From assembly GCA_033064195.1 (NCBI GenBank), contig JARBJD010000001.1:62001-126000 (forward strand): a DNA stretch of 64,000 nt. Direction: 5' to 3'. This DNA is from Blattamonas nauphoetae. Taxonomy: Eukaryota; Preaxostyla; Oxymonadida. This document shows positions 32,505 to 43,568 of this stretch, in pieces; the first letter of the stretch is position 1, and each line of letters starts with the position of its first letter. Below the pieces are notes generated by a model. It had not been told where the DNA came from and made no database searches. It saw only the letters and a list, made by a program, of their open reading frames with translations. Both the position numbers and the translations under genes were made by a program.

Positions 32505-33548
32505 TCAAATTGGTAAATCAACAGAATTTGGAGATGGCCATCTGTTCTTGGTGTTGATTTCAACATCCTTCGGTTCTAGAACTTGCACTTTTCCATTTGC
32601 ATCGATTTCAATCCCAGAGATTTCCAACTGGAGAATAAATTGGTGGAGAGTAACAAAAAAGGGACAAAGGTATTTTGGAGAGGTTCAATTCAACAAAAAC
32701 AAACATGTGGATATCCTCTGCAATCTCGCATGAAAAGAACTGTCATAGCGTCAGTCAGTACCTTTTCTGCCTCTTCGCGGGTCATACTTTGATTTTCAGC
32801 ATATGCCTGAGGAAATGACTGAGAATGAAAGATTGAACCTTGATGAGAATCGGCTTGGCAATATGTTCACCAATTCCAGTTGCCACGTAGTGATCAACAA
32901 TCGGTGTTCCATAGACATCAACCGTGCCCAAGAAGCTTATATTGAGAAACATTTGTTGTGTCATGATCGAGAATGAAGTTCTCCACACGGTTTGGCAGAC
33001 TCGATACCAGCAACTACCAAGCGAAGTGCATATGGTTTTTGTTTGTTTCTACGTTGAAACATGATGCGAGTAGCATAGCTATGAAATGATTTCGGAGAAA
33101 TCGAGTGTGAATCATTGTGGCAGAAGTCGCTTTCCCTAAATGACAGGAAAAAAATGTGATTAATTCATCAAAAAGTCTTCGGGGAAATCATTGACGACAA
33201 AAACATGTTCTTTTCATCCTTTTATGGTGGAAAACAGACTGTCTTTCTTTCAGGATGGTTGTCACTTCTTGGAAGTCAGAGTATTCACCAGAAGCGGTTA
33301 TCAAACAAGTTGGTGAAATTCTCATTGTCCTTTCAATCCCAAAGTACCGAGCAGTTTTACCAGAATTGACTTTGAGTGGCAGTTCGTGATGAGAAGAGAT
33401 GGGAGAGTTGATCGCAGAAAACGAGAATACTGATCTTCTCTGATGCTAGGAGAACACCATTCTTATACTTTATTCCAAGAACACTCCCACAGCTGGAATA
33501 GACCTCCATGGATTGATGTAAGTGGCCCACAACCTCAAAAATGTCCAA
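32505..33548 (-). CDS. PSMB4: Proteasome subunit beta type-4 (beta-7)
   Basis: Non-catalytic beta subunit of the 20S core. Six exons, not visible as one frame, reconstruct to a full-length protein. The start MDIFEVVGHLHQSMEVYSS is at 33548 (a second ATG lies at 33509). Then come CGSVLGIKYKNGVLLASEK, TARYFGIERTMRISPTC, LITASGEYSDFQEV, PYALRLVVAGIE, FLGTVDVYGTPIVDHYVATG, GEHIAKPIL and a C-terminus DVEINTKNRWPSP. The order and motifs fit PSMB4 (SVLGVK, FLGYVD, ATGYGAYLAQPLL in animals). Gly-Ser rather than a catalytic Thr follows the processing region, as expected for beta-7. One intron (32819-32838) is only 20 nt, while the others run up to about 110 nt. Its start overlaps that of NOT3 on the other strand. 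Confidence 0.85.
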
Positions 33549-35956
33549 GCTCCAGAAGCTTCAGAGTTTGTAATTTCTTCTCTTTATGATATCACGCTCA
33601 TACTTTCCGTTTTACGCTTTTGTTTTCACCATCACATTCTCCTTCTACTTCCTTTTACGTCAAATCAGCCGAGATCAGTAAGTCTGTCTTTCTTTCCTGA
33701 TATCCTAATTTATGCTTCACTTTAGAACGGTCAAGAAGATATATGAGGGCATTGAGTTCTTTGAGGAGCTTTTTGAAAAGGTTCATTCGACATCCAACCC
33801 AAGCCAGAAAGAAAAGCTTGAAGCAGACTTAAAAAGTGAAATCAAGAAACTTCAGCGACAAAGAGATACTCTTCGTCAGTGGATCTCAATGAAAGAGATC
33901 AAGGAGAAAGACGAACTAGAACGAGCCAAAGAAGCTATTGAAGAGGTATTTTCTTCTTCACAGGGTTATATTTGATAACTTCACCTGAAGCAAATGGAAA
34001 CATACAAAGATTTTGAGCGACAAGCCAAAACAAAGACGTATTCAAAAGAAGGACTCAGTGCTAAATCCAAAATTGATCCAGAAGAGCAGGTCAAGAACGA
34101 AACTCGAGAATGGATACGCCAATCTATACGTCAACTTGAGGAACAAATAGAAAGCCTTGAGGCAAAGGTTCTATCATCACAGTCAGGTAAAAAGAAGAAC
34201 ACAAAGGATTTCCAGAAAAAAATAGCTCGACATCAGTTTCATGTGGAAAACCTGGAGAAAATCTTAAGAGCATTAGACAACGATACAATTGAGATTGATG
34301 ACATCAAGGAAATCCAAGATGGAATTGCATATTACATTGATGAGAACGATGTTTGCAACCAAAACTTTCATACCATTTTTCTACCTTGAAACAATTCCTC
34401 ATCATGTTATAGGACCCAGACTTTATAGAAGACGATGAACTATATTGCCAACTTGATTTAGATCAACTCTTACCACTTGGATCTTCGACAAATCTTGTTA
34501 CATCAGCAATCGTGAAGGAAGCCCTGAATGAGATGGGTGATAACGCTAGTGAAGCCGAAACATCGGACAATGCAAGTGATTCTTCTCCTGTTATGCCGCG
34601 GAGGGAAAGCAAAACACAGACTCCACCACAAAAACCGAAAGAATCAAAACAAACCTCAGAAAAGTCAGACAAACCACCTATCGAAGTTCCAAAGATCCAA
34701 ACAGTAATCCAAACACCCCCCACACTGAAGGAAACCATTCATTTTTCTTCACAACAAGTTTCATCACCAAAAATCGATGAATTCTCACAACAACCAAGGG
34801 CTATTCCAACTCTAAACTCAGACAGTGCTCCACAAGAAATCACGCACACCGCATTACAGTTTTCCCAAATACCCACAGCAGGTCCAAATATACCATCAAA
34901 TCTTACCCCTCATCTCAAAAGCAATGATTTCACATCGATTCTGAAAACATCGTCTAAAGATCCCATTCCACAACTCCAACCAATCACTCCGCAACACCAA
35001 CACCTTACATACACACAACAACTCAATCTTTCTTCTCATATCAACTCATCGATGCAATCATCCAGTCCGCACACCATTGTCGTCAAGCCTCCAGGTACAA
35101 AACCTCCCCTAATACCAAAACTCCCCCCGTCACATGGAATTTCTGTTGGACAGTCTGGAGAGACAACAACAACATCATCTCACGGTCTGACTCCCATTAC
35201 ACTCCCACAACAAACTCACTCTAACACAGGCATCCTGGGAACTGCTGTGACGCTTAATCGCAATCAATCCTCCAAAACCAATCTTCTTCTCCAATCACCA
35301 ATGTCTTTTTCATCATCTTCCCCTCCCATACCCACCCAAGAGCTTCTCCAGATGTTAGAGCTCAGCTTTGAGAGTAAACCGAGTCCGATTGATTTATACA
35401 TTCCGCGAGACTGTTGCCGTGTGACGTCTGTCTATTCCGACGAATTTTCACATCCAGAACTGTTCAATCAACCACTCCCTTCCTTCCTCCAGCATCCGTC
35501 ACTTCACAAAATCACAGGAAACACCACTCCAACCCCATCCGTGACACCATCATCGGCGAAACCACATCCACCACGCAACATCCCAAACATTTCACAGAAC
35601 CCACTATCTTCTTTTCTCCTCTATGATGTTGATACCCTTCTGTTTATCTTCCATCACACGCGCCATTCATTTGAGTCCTTCTTGGCTGGCCAAGTGCTGG
35701 AGAGCAAGGGCTGGCGCTATGATTTTGAGGTGGACAGGTGGACGTCTCCGTCGCATTCACTTGCTGACGGACAATATGCAAAGGACGCTCCGCCTGTCGG
35801 GCAACAAACGTATTTTGATCCTTTCACATGCCAACACATTCCAGTTTCGAGTAAGCATGTGTAATTCTTCTTTTTCGCTTCACTTAAGATATCTTGTTGT
35901 GGATTCCAGGTTATCTTTCAGAAATAAAGCCGTCACTGAAGAAAGAGCTTGAATGA
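33541..35956 (+). CDS. CNOT3: CCR4-NOT complex subunit 3 (NOT3/NOT5)
   Basis: Scaffold subunit of the deadenylase complex that shortens mRNA poly(A) tails. Exon 1 reads MSKLQKLQSF. After a long and then a short intron the conserved N-terminal coiled coil follows: TVKKIYEGIEFFEELFEKV, EIKKLQRQRDTLRQWI, QMETYKDFERQAKTKTYSK, ARHQFHVENLEKILRALDN, then YYIDEN and DPDFIEDDELY. All of these closely parallel animal CNOT3. A long Ser/Pro/Gln linker leads to the C-terminal NOT box (LLYDVDTLLFIFHHTRHS, GWRYDFEVDRW, TYFDPFTCQ). A last intron of about 57 nt replaces the apparent stop and adds YLSEIKPSLKKELE, ending at the TGA at 35954-35956. The start codon lies inside the 5' codons of PSMB4. Confidence 0.9.
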
Positions 35957-35999
35957 AGTGCAAAGAAGAAAGACAATAGCAGATTAAGAAAGAGTTCAA

Positions 36000-36638
36000 T
36001 CAAAAAAAGATCTTTAGTCGATATGCATTTTCACCAGTTGTGTAATAAGCAGTGAGATATTTTGTCCTAATAAACCCTAGTGACTGAGAAATGTCGATTG
36101 AAGATGAAGGAGACAGACTTCGTAGAGAGCAAGAGCTGCAAGGTTTTTTTCTTCAGTTTCAAGAAAGACCTCTGTAATACCATCCTTTTTAAACAGATCG
36201 AGGGAGTGTTGAACAAGCCTCTTCCCAAAACCGAAGTGTCTATATTCTGGAAGGATTGCTAACATTCCAATGTTTCCAGTCTTTCTGTCCTTCTTCTCAG
36301 CAACTCTATTCAAACATCCGCCAATATATTTTCCATCGGCTTTCACCTTGAGAAGTCAGTGAGAGAGAGAGAGTGAATCTGAAAATGTGATGGCGCCACA
36401 CCATGAATGAGAGATGGGGAAAGTCCTGCTCAGAGAATTGGTTTGATAGGGTAGAAATTGCACGAACGAATGAATTAATGAAGAGAAAGGCCATTCAAAC
36501 TGTCAGAAAATAGCGATAAGTATAAATGCTGTATGGTTCACTCAAACTGACATCCATCAATGCCATAACATCTTCTATCATCTCTTCCCCACTATAGGGA
36601 ACAAATGTTAGTTCTGGAGGAGTTGAACCGTGAGACAT
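36000..36638 (-). CDS. NAA30: N-alpha-acetyltransferase 30, catalytic subunit of NatC
   Basis: GNAT enzyme that acetylates protein N-termini beginning with Met followed by a hydrophobic residue. Four exons. The start MSHGSTPPELTFVPYSG is at 36638; exon 1 ends in the hallmark DVSLSEPYSIYTYRYFL. Exon 2 is tiny (about DFPHLSFM), then come KADGKYIGGCLNRVAEKKD and the acetyl-CoA loop MLAILPEYRHFGFGKRLVQ (the R/QxxGxG signature is RHFGFG), followed by EVFLETEEKNLAALALYE. A 35-nt intron leads to SLGFIRTKYLTAYYT and AYRLKIFF, then a TGA at 36000-36002. All parts align with the Mak3/NAA30 family as I remember it, at normal length (about 165 residues for a protist). It is divergent from VPS41 with 28 bp between starts. 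Confidence 0.88.
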
Positions 36639-36666
36639 CTAGATCCTGCCCTCTTTGTTGTGCATC

Positions 36667-39600
36667 ATGGACGAACAACCAGAACCAATTCCCCCAGAGG
36701 ACTACGAAGATGTAGAACCAATCCTCAAATATAATTTCATATTTTCAAACCTATTTTCTGGGAAAAAGTGGACAATAAAGCATCTGACCGGAACATCACA
36801 GTTCTTGTCTTTAGGCACTTCTGATGGCATCGTCTATTCTCTATCAAACGACGGAAAGGTTTTCAACGAAAGAACTATTGGAGAATTTCCTATTACCAGC
36901 CTTTCACAGTCGGACGAAGGTTATATCGGAGCTGCGACAGATGATGGAACGGTGGAAGTGTTCAAACCTCAGGAAAAGGAGGCAATCGCCACTTCAAGAT
37001 CGCCCAGACCTCTCTATGCTGTGGCACTGCATCCTCAATATGGATCGAATAAGAAAGATTTTGTATTTGGAGGAGCAGAAGAGAAATTGTTTCTTTACAC
37101 AAAAAGTTTGTATACTCTGGTTCATTGATCATCAAATCTCTTGAATAGGTTTCTTACGATCTCCCATCAAGGAAATTACTCAAAAAGCTGAAGGTGAAAT
37201 CCTTCAATGTGCCTGGCATGGCCGATTCCTCGCATGGGCGAACTCGACCGGAGTTCTTGTCTATGATTTTGAAAAGCAGATCCAGGTAGGAAGAGTGAAG
37301 TTATTTACTGAACAACAACGAGCTTTGAGCAAGATATATCCCTTCTCTCTTTGCTGGAATCATGGAAACGAATTGTTCATTGGATGTGGAAACAGAATCA
37401 TCATATACCAGGTGAAAGAAGTTGCTGACGAAACCGGACGATACGCATCTGTCCTCCATCAAGTTGAGGGACTCGATTTTATTGTTTGTGGTGTTGCACC
37501 CTATCAAGGAGACCTCGCTGTCCTTTGCTTTTACGAATCTGACAGTCCTTCCTCTCCTGCTGACCCCCCTGAAATGAGATTGATTTCTCTCCAAAATCTT
37601 CCTCGAGGAAAGGTCTCACTTGAAGCATTCATGAATGCTGAACTTGCATGTGATGAACTCATCGTCGATGGACAGGAAAATTGGAGAGCTCAGGACCTCA
37701 AGCTTTCATATGTTGCTGGTCCTGTTCCATCTGCATCGTCACTATTTGTTGTAACACCGCATGCTCTTATCCATGTCCATCACATCGACCTTGATGATCA
37801 TATCAACTGGCTTGTTGAACGCAAACGCTATGAAGAAGCCTTGCAAGATGCCCTTAAAAATAATCCCAATCTCCTCAGAACAATAACAATTGATCAACTC
37901 ATCGCACTTAACCTTGATTACTACATTCAATGCAAGGAGTGGGAAAAGGCAATTCTCCTCGCTCAAACACACCTTACTGGAAGTCCTGTACTGTATCAAT
38001 CACTGATCGTTGCACTCATCCAAAATGACGCTCTGACTCTTCTTCCAGAGATCCCAATCTCGAATCCTCGTCTCGACCCAAGAGTCTATGAAATGATCTT
38101 CACGTATCTCCTTCCTCGTGATCCTCAGCGTTTTTGCGAGGAAATACATCGCATTCCTCTCCAACAATACGAACCGCATGCTATTTCATCTTTGATCGAC
38201 AATCCACACAAAATGGTCAGTGAATTACAGGATACGGTTGAGAAATATCATCGAAGTCTGTTTTCCTTGAGTTTATATCATTTTTGCTTCAGAAACAATC
38301 ACAATTCAGCATCTCCTCCTGGAATATCGTTCTCTCTCAAAGTGCTCACCACTCCGCCAGCAAATCCTCGATCGTTGCCTTCACGAGATGACCGATGATC
38401 TGAAAGAGAAGAAAGTCCAAAAAGAGGCAGAAATCCAACGAGTTGAAGCACTCATCAAGCTCCGTCTGAAAAGGATGGAAGAATTGGTGGGACCAGCTTC
38501 GGATGAAGAGAACGCAGCGACCTCGTCAGACCAAAATGAACCAGAACCACTTCCTACAGAACAAGAGACACATGCTTCATCTCATATTGGCGAACAAATG
38601 GATTCCTCTCTCCCAACAATGTCGGAATTAGATGGGTCAGATTCAGGAGTGGGTGATTTGAGTGTGAGTGAATATGACTTTGTGAAGAATCTGATCGCCC
38701 ACAAGTCCTTCGGGAGCTATCCAGCGGGTGTGACTGAGGATTGGATGAAGAACCACTATTTGAAGAATGATGAGAGTGGAGCAAGTCTCCACACTATCTT
38801 CACTTTGCGACAGATGGAGCACAAGGCTGCTGCGTCAATCCTGTCGCAGCTCTTCTCCTCGCTTGCCCGTCTCGCTGTAGACGCGGAGGCCATAAACAAA
38901 AACCTCACCCATTTCGCCCCGTTCGTTCTCCTCACAATCAACCAAGCTCGCACAGACGAAGAACAAACTGCTGAGATCTCACGTCTTCGTTCGGGTGACA
39001 ACGAATCTGAGCTTGGAAAGGCACTCACCGAGCTCTCGAGATCACCGTCTGCCTCGCTCGCTCTCATCGAGGTCATCCAGAATCGCTTGACACAGTTTTT
39101 CAACAAAATCAGTTCCGTTCATCTTCAGTTTCTCTCTCTCCTCAACCTCCACCAGTCTCTCTTCCATCTCTTCCTCCGAAACAACGATGTGTCCGTCTTC
39201 TCCCTCTTCTCTGCAGACTCATCGTCAGTCAGTGACGACACCCTCTTCAGTCTCATCCTTCCCAACATTTATCGCCTCTCCACAATCTCAACCCCCAAAA
39301 CCATATCAATTCTGACATCCACAACCAAAACCAATGACACTGTCTCTCTCCGATTTGATGTCGATGATGTGAAGACCAGTGTGATGAAAACCTTCCCACA
39401 GAGCGAGGCTCGGCAGTTCCTCTTCAAATACCTCTGCACAATCGGAGAGTCTCAAGATGCCAACCTCCTTCGCCCGGCAGACTTTGGAATGTTGCTGAAT
39501 CTGACGTGTCAGTACCAGCCATCTCTCCTCTACCCACTCCTCCAGCAGAATACCAGCCTGTATCAGCTCAACCACGCCCTCAAACTGTGTGAAGAAATTC

Positions 39601-40295
39601 ACTTTTCGGAGGGGACTGCTTTTCTACTCGATCGGATGGCTTCTCCTGCACGAGCGTTGGACACGTTCATCCTGTCTCTCCGAGATGTCAAGAGGGCCAT
39701 TGAGTTTTATCGAGAACACGACGATTCTCAACTTCTCGCACATCTCGTCTCACTCTGCATGGATGTGAGCCATCTTCCAAAGTATTGTCGGAGAAGTGCA
39801 CATTCCACGCTTGCTTCAGAGCTCGTCTCGGCATTGGGTCGAAAAGTCGATCCCCATCTCCTTATCAAGAGCATCCCAAAAGAAAAAATCATCCTTCAAC
39901 TGAAAGAATCTGTGATTGATCTCTTAACCGATACAAGACTGCACAATTCTGTCCTCGATTATTCTCGCATTGCCTCAGAGAATGATAATATCTCAATGAT
40001 CGAGACTCTTCGGACGACACGTCAAAGGGGGTCAAAGGCCACTGCCGGCCAGATTTGTTGTATCTGTCGAGCTCCGATCATTACAAGTGGACCATCCACG
40101 AGGTTTGTCTTTCAGAAGGATGGGACGACGGCTGAAGGGGAATCTGACATACTTTGTTTTTCATGTGGACATTGTGCACATAAACGATGCCACAAACTTA
40201 ATTTTCAACAACAGCAACAACTCGACCGGCCAGAGTCTGATACACCTCAGGGGAAGGGAGCAGGGAGGACAATGTGTGTCGCATGCTCTCATTAA
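36667..40295 (+). CDS. VPS41: VPS41, HOPS tethering-complex subunit
   Basis: HOPS subunit for tethering and fusion at late endosome and vacuole. The start MDEQPEPIPPEDYEDVEP is at 36667: an acidic N-terminus, then LKYNFIF as in VPS41 (LKYERL in animals). A WD40 domain follows (FLSLGTSDGIVYSLSNDG, WHGRFLAWANSTGVLVYDF, SLCWNHGNELFIGCGNRII). The propeller-solenoid joint has the typical DDHINWLVERKRYEEALQD, then helical clathrin-like repeats (DRMASPARALDTFILSLRD, DVKRAIEFYREHDDSQL). The C-terminal RING-type zinc finger has CCICRAPI ... CGHCAHKRCH ... CVACSH. Two introns (about 42 and 37 nt) are in phase and fuse three long frames. The length of about 1,180 residues is above the 850 usual in animals because of Ser/Asp-rich insertions. 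Confidence 0.9.
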
Positions 40296-40385
40296 TTCTT
40301 TCATTTCAACTGTTATTGTTTTGATTTGTTCGTCGGTCATTATGTGATATGAAAAAAAGAGAAAAAAGAAGACAATTCATAGGAA

Positions 40386-43300
40386 TTAAAACTGGGTGAG
40401 CTCGACTTGGTCAGTCTTTCCTTTGTCAACAGTAGCTTTCTTCTGATGAGTGCTCCTAACCTTGTTCTTTCCAAAAGTGTCCTTCCACCATTCCATAAAT
40501 GTAAATCCATTCTTTCGAATCTTCTTTCTGCGCCATTCTAGTTTCTCGTTGGCGGCTCGAATTTCCTCAATGGAAGGAATTCGCATCCACAGATCACGTC
40601 CAATCATCACAATGATAGCCTGGACGATTAGAAGCACCGAGATCACAAATGCACACATCCACCACGCAGCCAACCCATGTCCCCCATCAACCAAAATCGG
40701 ATCAGTGATTTGGTAGATGGTGGAATCAATTGCAGAGTGCGTGAATTTAGCGAGCAGTTGATCGATGTATGTCTTTGTGGACTTTTCCGTCGTTTCGATG
40801 AGACTTGTCAGCTGCGAGAAAATATCGCTGTTGATTGAAAGTCCTCCGAAATAGGACGTTGTGGAGGTTAGGTTTGTGATGATTGAGTTGAAACTTTCAT
40901 TCAGAGCAGCTGTGAAACGAGTTAAGGGGTTTTCACCCGCTGACACGTCTCCATCTGTTCGAATTAAAAATGGGGTCAGCAGGCTTGCGTCAAGAGTGTG
41001 GAGCGGAAGGATTCGGACATCAATGTGATCAAACAAATGTTCAATACCTTCCGACGATTCTTGAGTAGGAACCCATTCCAATGTTTTCTCAGTCAGCCGG
41101 TCAAAGAGAGTTCCGACGAGAGTCGTGAGTGATGAGACTTCAGTGTCGACATACACAACTTTGTACACATCCACGATGATATTGGCAACAATGGCGACGA
41201 GGAAGCCGGCAGTTGCGAGGAGGAGGAGAATGATGAGATGAAAGAAAACTGAAGCACAGAGAATTCCATCCTGACGCCACCATTTTGAACAGAAGGCGGT
41301 GGCCAGAGCAACAAAAATGGTAACGAGAAGGAAGAGATTGACCACAACGACAACAGTCACAGAGGTTGTGATAAAAGTGCTCTGAGACTCAAAAACGACA
41401 TTTTTGGAGAATCGAAGTTGGTTGGATTGAATTTCCAATTCTTGCAGGAGATTCAAGACGTATCCGTTGAGTTGATAGGAGAGAAAGTTCAGACCATCGT
41501 TAGATTGGGAAGAGAGAGCGTTTATTTTGGTTTGAAACTCGGTGACAGTATTCTGAGAAGTTTCCAGTTCAGTCCAGTCAAAATTCCATGAATTGATTTT
41601 GTCAGTGACAGTGGTAGAAAAAATATCCTCATTAACGAGTTCACAGATTGATTGAAGCTCGGCTGTCGCAGGGTCTGTGGAATCTAGTTCGGAAAGAAGA
41701 GATGTGCAATCAAGTGGAGCGTTTGCGACTGGTTTATGGCTTGGTTGTTGTTTCTTGAGAAGTCTGCGTTTCAAGGGAGTGAGAGACTGAACTGAAAGTG
41801 ATTGGTTGGATGAGAGGGAATGAGATGAAGGACGGATGGTTGGTGGATGAGGACTGTTAGCCTTTTTTGAAGAGGCTCCCGTCGGTGAGTTCATTTTGTC
41901 AGCACTTTCATCGTTAAGATCCCACAGAAATTGACAAGTGCTTCCATCGTTTGAAATGAGTGAGTGGAGAAATGCAGTGCCTTTTGATTGCTGATCCATT
42001 GCTGGAGCAAGTTCTGTTAGAATGGGGCCTGTTTCCAACGGATCGCTTGTCACGTTTGCTGAAAATTCGTTGATGAGATCTACCAGTGTGTCTAAATTTG
42101 CATTTTCCTGTGAAAGTTCTGTGTCAAGATCGCATAATTTTGTTTTTGTTGTTTGGAGGAGAGAAGCAATTTGAGTTCGATGTGCGGTTGGATTGAGAGC
42201 GTTATTTTCGAGGATAGGAAGAGAGAGGAGGAACGAAACAGGGACAAGTGAAGGTGAAGCAAGTAATGTCCGACCAGCTGTACACACGTCGACGAGTTCT
42301 GGTGTGGAGTAGCCAGAATCCTGAAGAGACCATAAAAAGAAAAAGAGAGACAATGAAGGCGACATATGTGTCCAAGAAGGTGGTAAATGTGGTTTGCCAT
42401 TCTACTAACCAGTCAGATGTTCGTTTCTCGAACGAGGTATGGCTGAATTACGTGAGATGGAAGTGGGAGGCATACAAATCATTTAGGAGATCAAAAAGCA
42501 ATTGAATGGAATCTAAATGTTCCAATATTTCAGAAACACGGAATCCCGATCGGAATGGTATCGAAACCTGACTTAGGAGGGACAAAAGATCACCAGCAGC
42601 TATTATGGAAGTAATACAACAAGATAGAGTAAATCGGAACGAAAGAATGAGCAGACGATTGCTAATTAGTGAAAGTGCGTCAATATATCCAACAAGATCC
42701 TCAAATAAAGTATCCAATGAGTCGAAGGTGTTGTCCATTGATTGAGCCACAGTAGTTGCAGACAAAATAGCAAAAATACAGAAGATACTACAAAGAATAC
42801 ATAAAATATATGAGTTAAGGATCATGATTGATAAGAAAAACTGGAAATCATGAAACGGGTGAGTCAGGAGAAGAATTGAAGGAAGACAGACAGTGTGAGA
42901 ATCGCTAGGACGAGGTAGATAATGCGGCACGCAGTGGCGCACTTCTTATGTGATGGATGACGACAACATTTCATGCAATGTGGATTTGGAAGGCCACCAC
43001 GATACGGGTTAACAATCTGCCTTACAAGCCATCCAATCAGGAGGACGATAGCAATTAACAGGGCAAGGACCATAAAAAAGACGACCCAGAAGTTGTTCTA
43101 GGAGTTTGAGCGTAAAAACATGTTGAATAAGCAGACCAGGAAGTAAGAACTGATGACACGAGCGATAGAGCCTGCAGTGAGAGAACTAGATTTTGCCATG
43201 AACCTGATTCCGTCAAATGGATCTTGAATAATGACTTTTGTGTCGTCGATTGTCGTTTCAACTGACATTCGTGGAAATCCATTCATCATTGTGTACCAGA

Positions 43301-43426
43301 TTTTTCCCAGTGTTCCAGAGACACCAGATGGCTTTTCTGAAGAGATTAGTCTACAAATCAGTGAATACTCGGTGGTAACCTGGCAGCACCATAGAATAAC
43401 GAAACGACAACATAAAGGATGTACAT
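40386..43426 (-). CDS. Prominin-like pentaspan membrane protein
   Basis: Multi-exon gene. The start MYILYVVVSLFYGAAR is at 43426 (signal peptide), then a 29-nt intron and an ectodomain of about 70 residues. TM1 is VVFFMVLALLIAIVLLIGW, followed by a short Cys-rich cytosolic loop (PHCMKCCRHPSHKKCATAC). TM2 (IIYLVLAILTLS, spliced to FFLSIMIL) leads to a first large loop of several hundred residues. TM3 (VTVVVVVNLFLLVTIFVALA) and TM4 (FFHLIILLLLATAGFLVAIV) are joined by a short loop, then comes a second large loop, TM5 (WWMCAFVISVLLIVQAIIV) and a Lys-rich tail ending VELTQF. This 2-large-loop, 5-TM layout with a Cys-rich first cytosolic loop is that of prominin and the related tweety proteins, which organise curved membrane such as microvilli and cilia. 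Sequence identity is too low for a firm orthologue. Confidence 0.65.
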
Positions 43427-43568
43427 GAAAAAAAATAGTGGTTCTTAGTTGGGTTCACCAACCTTTCTCAAATTGGTACAAAATGTAAAATCCTAAAAGC
43501 AAGAAGATCTCTAAAAAGAAGATTCAGAAAGAAAGACGAAGAAATAGGTGAAATGTTCTCACATTATG

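Noticed and set aside
32497-32792. Plus-strand frames across 32497-32792
   Set aside because: They lie opposite the last exons of the proteasome beta-4 gene, which reconstructs as a conserved protein.
36340-36375. (AG)n-like microsatellite downstream of the NAA30 exon 2
   Set aside because: On the coding strand it is the CT-rich pyrimidine tract just upstream of a splice acceptor in NAA30, so an ordinary intron feature.
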